Of a stretch of 64,000 nt of DNA, positions 22,217 to 31,584 are shown in pieces (position 1 is the stretch's first letter; every line of letters starts with the position of its first letter). The stretch is from contig NC_030383.2 in NCBI RefSeq assembly GCF_001625215.2, forward strand, positions 13,838,779-13,902,778. Reading direction: 5' to 3'. This DNA is from Daucus carota subsp. sativus. Its lineage: Eukaryota; Streptophyta; Magnoliopsida; Apiales; Apiaceae. The notes under the pieces are model-generated. The model worked only from the letters and a program-made list of their open reading frames with translations. It was not told the DNA's origin and did not search any database. The position numbers and the translations under genes are program-made.

Positions 22217-23136
22217 ACACAAGGTCTTTGGCGATGGATGGAGCTCTGTCATGTTAATGTATTCATATTGGATGCTCTAAAGGCTCAGAATCTTCGTTTT
22301 TGTTTAGAGCCGAAGGCTGGTATTGAAATTTGATGATTTTAGACTCTGTTAATTTATAGGCTACTATGTCCTGCAGATTAACACTCCCAGGGGTAGTGTT
22401 TTGTAAGCCTGATCTCATTCGTTATTCGTGTATAGGGTAAGTGTGTGGCCCAAAATTTTGGCAGGATGTCCATCCTGGAATTTGAGCCAGTTGGTATATT
22501 CATGTGTCCGAAATTGCAAAGGTTTTATGTTCTTACATTAAAATGGGACTTGGGATTTCTTGCTATTTCTTTTAACTGATTAAGAGTAACTTTGCCACCG
22601 CCAACCAGTGGGATCCTCCTCGATTCTTGATCTCTTGCTGTTAATGCTAGTATAGATCTGCAGCTCTGGCTTCATGTTTCCTTATTGAAAATTGCTTTTC
22701 GAAATCAGCAAGAATTTGCTTTTAAAAGGATACATTCCTGAATTTTTTGAATGATGATGATCAGTTTTGGGGCATTGCCTTGGGTTATAATTGTGCTCAA
22801 TACATGGATTGCGATTTCTCTCTGTATTTAGTATTCTCTTCTGCTTTTCCCACAACATTGTATTCTTTTTAGCATGAAGCAATTATATCGAACTTTTTAT
22901 TTTCCCAATACTTTGTTACTTTTTAGCTTGAAGCAATTATATTGAAATTTCATCGTAATAACTGTAGTTGCTCCCAGTTGGGTTACCAACCTTTTGTTCA
23001 ACATCTACATCTTGTATATACGTAATATGTATTTTATCATAACAGGATTAGACTGTGTCGACTCTTAGAGCCACAAGTGATTATAATATATTCTTGCAGA
23101 AAAATATTATCACAACTCTGTAGCGCTTTTATAGAC

Positions 23137-23634
23137 ATGGTCCAGACATTGGAAGCTATCAAGGGTGGTGGAGGATCCATCAAAGTTGGAACAACTGGAA
23201 CAATCAGCTCCCTAATGTCAAAGGAATTGGAATCCATGAGATATGCACCCCGGAAAGCAATACCAGCAAAAGATAAATCTTCTGCAGCTACCATTCTAGA
23301 ATCTGGTGGTATTACATCTCCCAAAAGATTAAGACCACGATTATCAGCAGATGAAGCAAGCAGTAGTAATAGCAACAATTTTAGTGATAGAAATGGTGAC
23401 CTTTCAAGGAAAGAGAAACACTACAACAGACGAAGCCATAATATTCCAATGCTCAACCCTGGTAACGTTTCTGTAGATGCAACTCCTATCAGAAAAAAAT
23501 CGGACAAAAAGGGACCTTATTTGGTTGAAATTGTTGACATAAAATGTGGTCACCCAGATAGGGCATGGGCAACCCCGCTAGCAAATCGACTCAAAAAGCT
23601 CAGTTTTTCGAAGCTCTCAGAGAGCACTAACTAA
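23137..23634 (+). CDS. Conserved plant-specific protein of unknown function
   Basis: A single coding exon of 165 residues beginning MVQTLEAIKGGGGSIKVGTT. It contains GTISSLMSKELESMR, a basic Ser-rich middle (SPKRLRPRLSADEASSSNSN), the block EKHYNRRSHNIPML and a conserved-looking C-terminus KKGPYLVEIVDIKCG...DRAWATPLANRLKKLSFSKL. I recognise the pattern from a eudicot family without known function; there is no enzymatic motif, membrane segment or signal peptide. An upstream in-frame extension exists, but the splice acceptor at 23099 and the family pattern support the ATG at 23137. Its TAA overlaps the TAG of the convergent gene at 23631. Confidence 0.8.
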   Translation: MVQTLEAIKGGGGSIKVGTTGTISSLMSKELESMRYAPRKAIPAKDKSSAATILESGGITSPKRLRPRLSADEASSSNSNNFSDRNGDLSRKEKHYNRRSHNIPMLNPGNVSVDATPIRKKSDKKGPYLVEIVDIKCGHPDRAWATPLANRLKKLSFSKLSESTN

Positions 23635-24197
23635 ACGTGCAAGGTATTGGTATCTGCTTTCAGAGACCTATAACTGAATCTCGAACTCATATTTGGCTGA
23701 TTCCTCTTCTCAACAATGTCCACCATAGAACACATGCTTGGTAAGAGCCTGCTGCTTCCTTTCTTCTTTTTAGCAATTGTAATCATGGAGCCAAGTTTTG
23801 GCTTCGTACTACCTGCATCTGTGAGTTTTCGCTCAACGGGTTTCTGTGACATAATCTGACTCTTTACTTCTAGCTGCGCAAAGTACTCAATCTCTTGTGT
23901 TACGAGAGATCCAAAAGTGCCTCTTGTGCCTATCTGTACTGGTGTTTTCCCCGCCATTCTCTCAGCAACCGACGATGTATTAGAGCTAGATTTATACATC
24001 ATCTTCTCTGGGGTAGACCCAAAAGTTCCTCTTGTACCTGTCTGTGCTTGAAGTGAGGTGGTTCGAAGTGGTATCTTAGTATGGGAATTGGCCATAGGAA
24101 GTTTGGTTTTCTTTATATAAACGACAGATCTATTCTTTCCCTGTGATGGATAGGTGGTGATCTGATTACTGTGTTCATGTGTTGGTAGTGACGGCAT
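23631..24197 (-). CDS. Plant-specific protein with repeated GTRGTFGS motif, unknown function
   Basis: A single-exon frame of 188 residues. It carries two copies of a TGTRGTFGS-type motif, the second followed by LVTQEIEYFAQLEVK, and a basic tail (TIAKKKKGSSRLLPSMCSMVD). The duplicated, well-kept motif in an uninterrupted frame argues for a real gene. I recall similar short plant proteins with GTRGT..SL..QEIEYF but no function. It is cytosolic or nuclear by composition, with no signal or membrane segment. It is convergent with the 23137 gene; the two stop codons share 23632-23633, so each 3' UTR must lie antisense to the other's coding region. Confidence 0.7.
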   Translation of the reverse strand: MPSLPTHEHSNQITTYPSQGKNRSVVYIKKTKLPMANSHTKIPLRTTSLQAQTGTRGTFGSTPEKMMYKSSSNTSSVAERMAGKTPVQIGTRGTFGSLVTQEIEYFAQLEVKSQIMSQKPVERKLTDAGSTKPKLGSMITIAKKKKGSSRLLPSMCSMVDIVEKRNQPNMSSRFSYRSLKADTNTLHV

Positions 24198-24566
24198 TTA
24201 AGTTGCTTAAACTCAGTGTGCCATTTCTAACCACTTGGCATTCATAGTATTGTCCCCCTTCTTTATCATGATTAATTGGTGTTTTGTGTGATATCTTAAA
24301 AGCTTCATAGCTGTTGCTCTGTCTGAAGTTTTTAAATTTGAATGTTGGACTGACTTCTGTTAAATGGAGTAGAGTAGCATTTATATACCTTTATACTTGT
24401 AGATGTAGAGTGTAGTGGTTGAAAATTTAACTTTGCCCTCATTAGATTTCAAGGTATTTCTCTTTTAAAATATTATACTTTCTTTAATTTTACTAGTTAA
24501 TCAATTGTTTTAATTTCTTTTGTAAGAAATTTCCAACATGATTTAGAACAGGAAAAAAGAAGAAAT
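24198..24566. promoter_or_regulatory. Upstream region of the GTRGT gene
   Basis: AT-rich flank that should hold its 5' UTR and promoter. No clear element was picked out. Confidence 0.35.
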
Positions 24567-24582
24567 GAGCTTGAGAGTACTT

Positions 24583-25833
24583 TTTTTTTTTTTTTGATAA
24601 TGAGAATAAATCTCAACGAATATGACTCGGCAATTCACCGTGATAATTCTTTCATTTAAGAAAGCTTATTATCTAACCGTCGGACATGCAAGATGACCGG
24701 GGAAATTTAGACAATAAAACTTTAATGTCCGAAAAGAAAACCGGTCTTCTTCCAAGAATCCTGAAAATAGAACAAGGAAAACAAAAAAAATATAAGTCAA
24801 TATATAAAACAGATTATATCAAATATTTCCACAATCATGATAACTCATAATTGAGACAATTAAACTCTCAATTAAGGCACAATTAATAAAATATTAACGT
24901 CCTTAATTAAGACACAATTAACACCCTTAATTAAGGCTCAATTAACGTCATCAATTAGGAGGCACAATTTACGCCCTCAATGGCACAATTAAGACCCTCA
25001 TTAAGAGGCACAATAAAACGTCCTCAATTAAGGCACAATTAACGCCTTCCTTTTTGAAATCGGATCCCGTACTGATCCCGGAGCCTCTGTCGCCGCCATC
25101 CTCGGCGGCCACCGCTATGCTATCTCTCTCGTACATGACCGCTTCGATCAAAATTGAGAAAAGAGTACACCAAGAATAAGCATGAGCAGATTCATGACTG
25201 CGTCGAGAGCTGGAGGAGTGATTTTGTTCGGGAGTCCAAAACAGATTTAACATAACTAAATCCAAGAAACTAAACAAACACATCAAAATTGCCAAGAACA
25301 AGCATTCCAAACAAGGTGCAGTTTAAAATACATACATAGCCAAAAATCAAGAACTATAATGAACTAACACACAATCTATTACCTAAGATTATCAAAACCG
25401 CAAAAACAAAATGCAAAATCAAAAGGTGTCCAAGATCTGACACAAAAACAAGTCTTGACACTGAAGTGAACCAAAATCAATGAGATTAATCTCTCTAAAA
25501 AGAAGAAGAGATCGTAAATAATAATAAAAAATAATTTACATTTGTAGTGCAATAGGAGCAGATAAAAAGAGGAACGGACTCACCGGACAGGCTTCAGACT
25601 ATAATATGATGGCTGATCGAATGATGGAGATGATGGGAAAATCGATCAACGAATCCCGAAAATCATAGTTTTAATATAATGATAAATAGTGGGAAGATGC
25701 TTTAGTTTGGGAGTAGCTCTTTCGGAGTTGGCTATTGTTTTGAAATCTAGACAAACCCTCCACTTAGACATGGTTTTGGTATACTTTGGAACCTAGAAAT
25801 ATCTTCTTGTATACACATAAGACGTTTATACGC
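24583..25833 (-). mobile_element. 1.25-kb retroposon with poly(A) and 16-bp TSD
   Basis: A poly(A) (T-run 24581-24595 on the plus strand) ends a 1251-bp unit flanked by the perfect duplication GAGCTTGAGAGTACTT at 24567-24582 and 25834-25849. This shows LINE-machinery insertion. The body has no reverse transcriptase and no convincing ORF; it has a GC-rich patch at about 25070-25130 and an internal repeat. It could be a processed transcript of a host non-coding or UTR-rich gene, or an unusual long SINE. Confidence 0.75.
24855..25050. repeat. Degenerate tandem repeat (TTAAGGCACAATTAA unit)
   Basis: About eight copies of a roughly 20-25-bp unit containing GGCACAATTAA with CCTCAATTAA spacers. It lies entirely inside the retroposon, near its 3' end. 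Confidence 0.7.
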
Positions 25834-25849
25834 GAGCTTGAGAGTACTT

Positions 25850-26598
25850 GAAGGTAAAGAAAAAGGAGATAAACCGCATACTTATTAAAAATAAAAAATA
25901 AATGAAGGAAAATTTTGGAATCCGACCTTCAATGGAAAAGTTAAAAAGCCGTTTGGGCAAATTTTAAAAAGTGACTTCTTGATTAAAGTAAAGAAAGAAG
26001 TGGATTAGAAGTGAGCAGTAAATAAGTTAATAAAATATTGCAGAAAAAAGTTTGTTTAGCATTCTCAACTTTTTAAAATTAATTTTTAATTAAGTACCAT
26101 TTTAATAGTAATATATCTTATATGCCTGATTACAAGGTGAGATGTAAAAAATTGCAACGACGAACTTTTAAGATTCTTTATAATTACGATTAAACCCTTA
26201 AATCATGTTTGCTGATGCTATATCTTCTATGCATCAATTGAAGATTCACTGCATGCGACATTGTTGGTTAAAGTTTTACGCATTCAGCTCCTCTCATTCG
26301 TACTCGCTGTAAATCAAAAATGGATGAAGAATAATCAGACAACCCCAGTGACACCAACTACGTTATTAGATCTTGTGCAACATGAAGCATGAAAAAATTA
26401 GCTTTGGGATTTATAACACAAAATTTTGAGTAACTGATAATGTCAGGTGAAAGGTGAGTTGGGTATTTAAAATTGTTTCACGACAGGTGTAATCGTCAGA
26501 GTTGGACAATGTTATGCAGACGATACAATATCACAAAACACAAGTTCATCTGTTTTAACATAAAACTCAATTTCATGCCGAAACACCATCAACAACTC
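25850..26598. other. Intergenic DNA downstream of the kinase gene
   Basis: AT-rich. The right part should hold the kinase 3' UTR and poly(A) site. No other feature recognised. Confidence 0.4.
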
Positions 26599-28296
26599 TT
26601 ACTGTCTACCTTCCGCCATACTTCTACCTTCAGCCATACTACTCGCTGCAGACATCACACCCTCCTTGCTATCACTATCACATAAAAACTCGAGCGCAGA
26701 TACCACATCATTGATATACGGCCTAGTTTCATCTTCATCCTGTAGACACATTGCTGCTACTGCAAGAGCTTGGTGGAGCCCCTTTTTCGGATATTGATTT
26801 TCCAGCAGTGGATCTACCATTAAATGAAACTTCCTCTTGTCTCTGAAATATGGTTGTGCCTATACAGAATTCGAGAAACAAAAATAAAAAAGACTTAGCT
26901 TTCCGTTAACACTCACAAAATCCCATCCCAAGTAACTTCATAACAAATATATGATATGCATACGCACCCAAGTAACGAGGTTTTGCTCCTCGCTTGGCCT
27001 AGATTTGTCAATCACTCGCCTTCCTGTGATCAACTCCAATAACACTACTCCAAAGCTGTAAACATCAGACTTTGCTGTCAACTGCCCTGTTAATGCATAT
27101 TCAGGTGCACAGTAGCCATAGGTTCCCATTACTCTTGTTGTAACATGGGTTTTGTCACCGGTTGGGCCTAGTTTTGCGAGTCCAAAGTCTGAAAGCTTTG
27201 GGTTAAAGTTTTCGTCTAACAAAATGTTAGAAGCCTTAAAGTCACGATAAATTACAGGAGGATCAGCTGTGTCGTGCAAATATTCTAGTCCTTTAGCCGC
27301 TCCTTTGGCAATTTGCATCCTTGTTTTCCAGTCTAAAGGCTTCTTTTCTCCTATATCTGCAATAAACGATGTATATTCGTTAATTTATGCTATATACTTC
27401 TAATGATGAATCTGATCTATAAGATTGTATTTTAGGCTAATTACACAAGATACATACCAAGAAGATGATCCTCTAGAGAGCCATTGGCCATGTATTCATA
27501 GACTAATATTCTGTGCTCTGCATCAGTACAATAACCAACCAAATTTACAAGGTTGGGATGGTGAAGAAGACTCAACATAAGGACCTCTACAAGAAATTCT
27601 CTATTCCCTTGAAAACCATTCCTGTCAAGTTGCTTAATGGCAACATCCTGAAGTGATTTATTTTTTATTTTGTTAAAAATTCATGAAAAAGACTAAATTA
27701 AGAGAAGTTGAGATGCTGATTGAAGCAGTACCATGTTTTTGCTTTCAAGATGACCTTTGTAAACCCTCCCAAAACCACCTTCACCTACCATACAATCAGG
27801 GCGGAAATTTTGTGTTGCAGCAGATAACTCCTTGAATGGGAAGAACTCCGTGGTAACACTTCCTTTTCCATATTTTGATATCTCCCCTACTATATACCTT
27901 CTCCTGCTGCCATCTGTATATGCACAGAAAAACCAGATCTTAAATTCCATTCTTTTCCACACATAACATTATGAGAACAATGTATTTCACATTGTAGCCT
28001 TTAAATCTGTACCCATATATGTACACCGCTAATTTGGTATGGATATGCCTAGGCCGGCATAAGCATGCATGATGCAACACATATTGGAAGACATATTGAA
28101 TACATTGGTACAAACACATGGACCGCATCAAAAGGAATAATAGCATGTGAAAAATACCAGATTTAAAAGATAAATTAGCAAATGAACTAGCAAATGAGGA
28201 GGCTATAGTTCTGGCATCTCTGCCCTCTTGAATGCTCTTCCTGAGTGACCTTCTATTGACCTTGTCTTCAGACAGGCAACACGAAAAGCAGCTCAT
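26599..28296 (-). CDS. Receptor-like cytoplasmic kinase, RLCK-VII (PBL-type)
   Basis: Five exons: 28158-28296, 27732-27913, 27458-27647, 26968-27356 and 26599-26859; phases agree, 386 residues. Seen: N-terminal MSCFSCC, a likely S-acylation site for plasma-membrane anchoring (no Gly2 for myristoylation); [13 protein letters not shown]; glycine loop [11 protein letters not shown] (about 90); VAIKQLD with catalytic Lys (about 112); [13 protein letters not shown] (RD kinase, Asp about 209); DFGLAK (about 227); activation loop [30 protein letters not shown]. This is the PBL/RLCK-VII pattern, closest by memory to PBL21-PBL23. Such kinases relay signals from receptor kinases in immunity and development. 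The C-terminus ends in a short SMAEGR duplication. All catalytic residues are present. Confidence 0.92.
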
Positions 28297-29152
28297 TTCA
28301 AACTATCTTCTGAATTAGTCAGACGTCAGGCCGACCATATTCAGATGTATCCCAACAATATCATAAAATCATAATAAGCTTTTTTTAGGATGGGATTCAG
28401 CTCAAACTCATAGAAGAGAGAATAACTAGGCCCCCAAGAAGAGCCTGTATTATATTTTACTGGTTCTTCAGGAAACAAATTATGTTTTGCTTCAAAAGTT
28501 TATTTCGGCCATACTTTGTTAACTACCCATCCTCTATCGCTATAATTGGAAATATAGTTACTATCTTAAGACAACCGTGTGTTTCTCAGCCATCAAAAAA
28601 TATCTCTACATGAACCGGATAGAGCTAAGGTACCAATTTAAATATTCCAACCATCTAACTCAAATTATGCAATAGCTTTCTTCACCTTCAGGTGGTCTAA
28701 TTGAATTTATTCTTAAATTTTTGTGAATTTGCATGAGTAGTATTTGTCTACACCGTTGTAATTACCCCTATATCCCTCTCATTTTTTTACACTAAAATAA
28801 TTACCCTCCATCCTCTCTTTTTTTTTTTTTTACATTGCTTGACATACATTTTAAGATGTATATAAAACATAATTTCATAATTTATTGTTGAAATTTTCTG
28901 CATAAAAAAAAGTTTAAAACAATTTAAGAACTTGAGCATTAAAATGCGTATCGAACATTCTATTTTTTTTTTTTAAGAACGTAGAAGGTTCTTTTTGTTA
29001 AGAACATGGAGAGACAGAAAGAGTAATAGTTCGCAATTTTTTTTCTATACTTATTCACATAAAAAAAGTATTATTTTTAACTAATTGAACAAAGCACAAT
29101 GAAATATGTGGAATAAATAAGGGACTTCAGTTAAGAACGAAGAGAAGTCTGG
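28297..29152. other. Upstream region of the PBL kinase gene
   Basis: Likely promoter plus AT-rich intergenic DNA with several T/A homopolymers (28820, 28965, 29040). No gene recognised. Confidence 0.4.
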
Positions 29153-29155
29153 TTA

Positions 29156-29965
29156 GAGCATCTCCAAGGGGATGCACCTGTTAAGTATAAAATCCAGCTG
29201 TTATGTTAGATTTTAAAAGTATAGCTAATGGCCGCAAAAGAGAGTACTCCAAGGCAGTGAACTGTTAGTAATAATTTTAGATAACGTAAAACACGCACGC
29301 TACATATGTTGAATGAAAACTCATCATCTATATTATTTCCATGTCATTTTCCTTTAAAATGTACTTTACTTTTATATTTTTGTCACTTACATGTCTCTAT
29401 GTTACTTAATAATTATATTATATATACTATAATTTTAATAAATTTCTTTATTAAATTAATTAAGGTCTCACCTATATTATTTAATAATTATATTATATAT
29501 ACTATACTTTTAGTTTCTTTATTAAGTTAATAAAGCTAAATTCAATTATTAACTTTTAAAAATAAAATAAAAGTACAAATAATTAAAACCGTATATCTTT
29601 TTATAAAATTTTTGTTTGATTGAATTTGAAAATTTATTTATCAGTTTTATTTAAAATAAATTTTTAAATAATAAAATTTCAAATAATTAAAAAAACATAT
29701 ATATATATATTTATTTATTTATTTATTTATGTAAAATTTTATTTGATTGAATTTAGAAAAGATTACTTATGAAATTTATCTATAACAAATAATTATTATT
29801 TAAATTTATATTTATTAAAATTTAAAAACAATAATATAACATATAGCTAACCATTATAGCTAGCACCGCTGGAGCAGAAACGCTTACATGTTCAGCAAAT
29901 TTTTACATATCATCTATTTTTATCATTTTAGCTAACAATTATGCATATCTCCTTTGGAGATGCTC
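29156..29965. mobile_element. PIF/Harbinger-type non-autonomous element, 810 bp
   Basis: Ends GAGCATCTCCAA...TTGGAGATGCTC with TTA duplications at 29153-29155 and 29966-29968, the Tourist/PIF signature. The interior is very AT-rich, with a repeated block TTTAATAATTATATTATATA (near 29404 and 29480), and is non-coding. Confidence 0.8.
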
Positions 29966-30730
29966 TTATGGTCCTTATGGAGCATAGGGAGTACTGGAAG
30001 ACTTACAACCAGAGATCAATGCTAAAACAAATATCATAATTTATTGATACTGAAAAAATAATTACAGCCAAGTGTTAGAATACATAATAAGGTCCAAGAC
30101 TTTACAAATATGTATTCCAAATTACTGATCCGCCCTACCAAAGTAAAAAAGTAAATTTTACAAAACATTTATATTCTTTACATTCAAATTATATATCAAA
30201 ATCCAGGACAACTATGTCGATGATATTTGATAAGAATAATGGGCTTTCTGATGTTCCTTTGATCTTCATCTCTGATCCAGTGTTGTTGCAAAAACTGAAG
30301 ACTTTTATCAAGCAAACAGAGCTGTAAACCTCAACCAATTACATCTGAGAAAAATGCTTAGCAGAATATAGGGGCCAATAATCATAGGAGAGGCATATTA
30401 AAACCCATTTAGCAACACAAGGCAAAACTGTGAACTACTTCCAACTTCCAAGTTCCAACACGAACTGAAAGCATAATGTATGTCGGAACTTCAATTCTAA
30501 TAACAATCACCGCCTATTATGTTCTCAAGTCATGACTCATGATGCTAGATTGCTATTTAGTCATTTATATAATTCCTACATTGTCAATTCTAACTTGAGC
30601 GATGCACTAAACAGATTTTTATCTTAAAAAAACATTTAATAAGCCAAAAAATGTGGCTTTTCGAACAAACATCCAGGTAAATAACAACACAGGAAATGAT
30701 TGCTACATTCCGAAGAAAAAACAAAAATAA
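29966..30730. other. Non-coding region downstream of the snoRNA cluster
   Basis: No protein gene seen. It may include the 3' part of the snoRNA precursor transcript. A weak plus-strand C/D-like pattern near 30215-30300 was not convincing. Confidence 0.35.
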
Positions 30731-30808
30731 ACATCCCTCAGAAACAATTAATCTGTCATTAAACAGTCAGTTTACTTTTAACGTTTTAAATAGTCATCAC
30801 AGGGACGT
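30731..30808 (-). ncRNA. C/D box snoRNA (cluster member 3)
   Basis: Minus strand, 78 nt. Terminal stem ACGTCCC with GGGATGT (one G-U pair), C box GTGATGA (30794-30800), D' CTGA (30767-30770), D box CTGA (30738-30741). The guide upstream of D' reads AACGTTAAAAGTAAA and is related to the guides of the two neighbours, so the three probably arose by duplication. Predicted role: 2'-O-methylation guide with fibrillarin in the nucleolus. My recollection is that TACTTTTAACGTT occurs in plant 25S rRNA; this must be checked. Confidence 0.75.
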
Positions 30809-31011
30809 GAATCAAGCAATTCTAGTTAATTTTCAACCAAAAGCTCATAAAAGTTGGGAAAAAACTCCTTGGACAAAATAGCAACACACGATCAATCTCG
30901 ATTCATGTAGATTATTACTCTACAAAGGGATTCATGAATGATATAACTAGTCTACAAACAACAAAACATATGAGCAATTTGTAGCAGTAATATAAGCAAA
31001 CAGATAGACAA

Positions 31012-31081
31012 ATTCCTCAGAGATTGTAATTCATCAATGAATTTCAGGCCACTACTTTAATATTTAACTCATCACAGGAAT
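31012..31081 (-). ncRNA. C/D box snoRNA (cluster member 2)
   Basis: Minus strand, 70 nt. Stem ATTCC/GGAAT, C box GTGATGA (31069-31075), D' CTGA (31044-31047), C' TTGATGA (31031-31037), D CTGA (31017-31020). All four boxes are canonical and in order. Guide before D': ATATTAAAGTAGTGGC. This is the best-formed member of the cluster. Confidence 0.82.
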
Positions 31082-31144
31082 GGAATGATGATAAAAATAC
31101 AAAATCAAAACACTGGAAAAAATAATTGAAAATTAATAATGAGA

Positions 31145-31235
31145 TGAATCCCTCAGATATATAGATTATTCAGCAAAGATTATCAGTCCACTACTTTTAA
31201 CATTAACTTGAATTGCTAATCTTCACAGGGATTCA
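31145..31235 (-). ncRNA. C/D box snoRNA (cluster member 1, promoter-proximal)
   Basis: Minus strand, 91 nt. Perfect 8-bp terminal stem TGAATCCC/GGGATTCA, C box GTGAAGA (one base off consensus, 31220-31226), D' CTGA (31083+100, i.e. 31183-31186), D CTGA (31153-31156). Guide before D': AATGTTAAAAGTAGTGGA, sharing AGTAGTGG with member 2. The imperfect C box lowers certainty, but the stem and position in the cluster support it. Confidence 0.7.
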
Positions 31236-31259
31236 TACTCAACATAATTAAAATAACTC

Positions 31260-31470
31260 ACACTAGCTGGAAGAAGATAAACCCTAGCTTGAAACTTGTT
31301 ACAGTCGTTGATGTTGCGGCGGGTGATTATTGTTATTTTATAGAGAGGGCTTGTGTGTTTTTGTTTGGGCTGAATGAGCCCACTTTGACATAAACTAGGC
31401 CCAAAATGAAAGACAATATGGGCCGGGTTGGATGGTTCCTGCCGACACAAGACGGCAAGTGTGACTGTGT
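31260..31470 (-). promoter_or_regulatory. snoRNA cluster promoter with telo-box, TATA and site II motifs
   Basis: On the minus strand, in transcription order: GGCCCA (about 31420), TGGGCC (about 31398), TGGGCT (about 31377), TATAAAA (about 31335-31341), then the telo-box AAACCCTA (plus strand, 31272-31279). Site II (TGGGCY) plus telo-box is the known promoter architecture of plant snoRNA and ribosomal-protein genes. The order fits a Pol II polycistronic precursor starting near 31310. Confidence 0.65.
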
Positions 31471-31584
31471 GAGGAGTTGAGGAGAAGATGACTTGAGAGA
31501 CTGAGTTCATTTAAGAGGAGAGACACTTCTGTCGTGTCGGTCCTGAGTTCGATTCTCCGTAAACTCCAGAAATATATATTTTAT

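Noticed and set aside
24969-25310. 113-residue frame in the retroposon
   Set aside because: No family resemblance, poor start context, inside a repeat-bearing insert.
30215-30300. Plus-strand C/D snoRNA-like pattern (GATGAT ... CTGA)
   Set aside because: C box does not match RTGATGA and the terminal stem is weak.
31500-31560. tRNA-like B box (GAGTTCGATTCTC) near the Ole e 1 start
   Set aside because: No good A box at the right distance and no cloverleaf; at most a SINE scrap.
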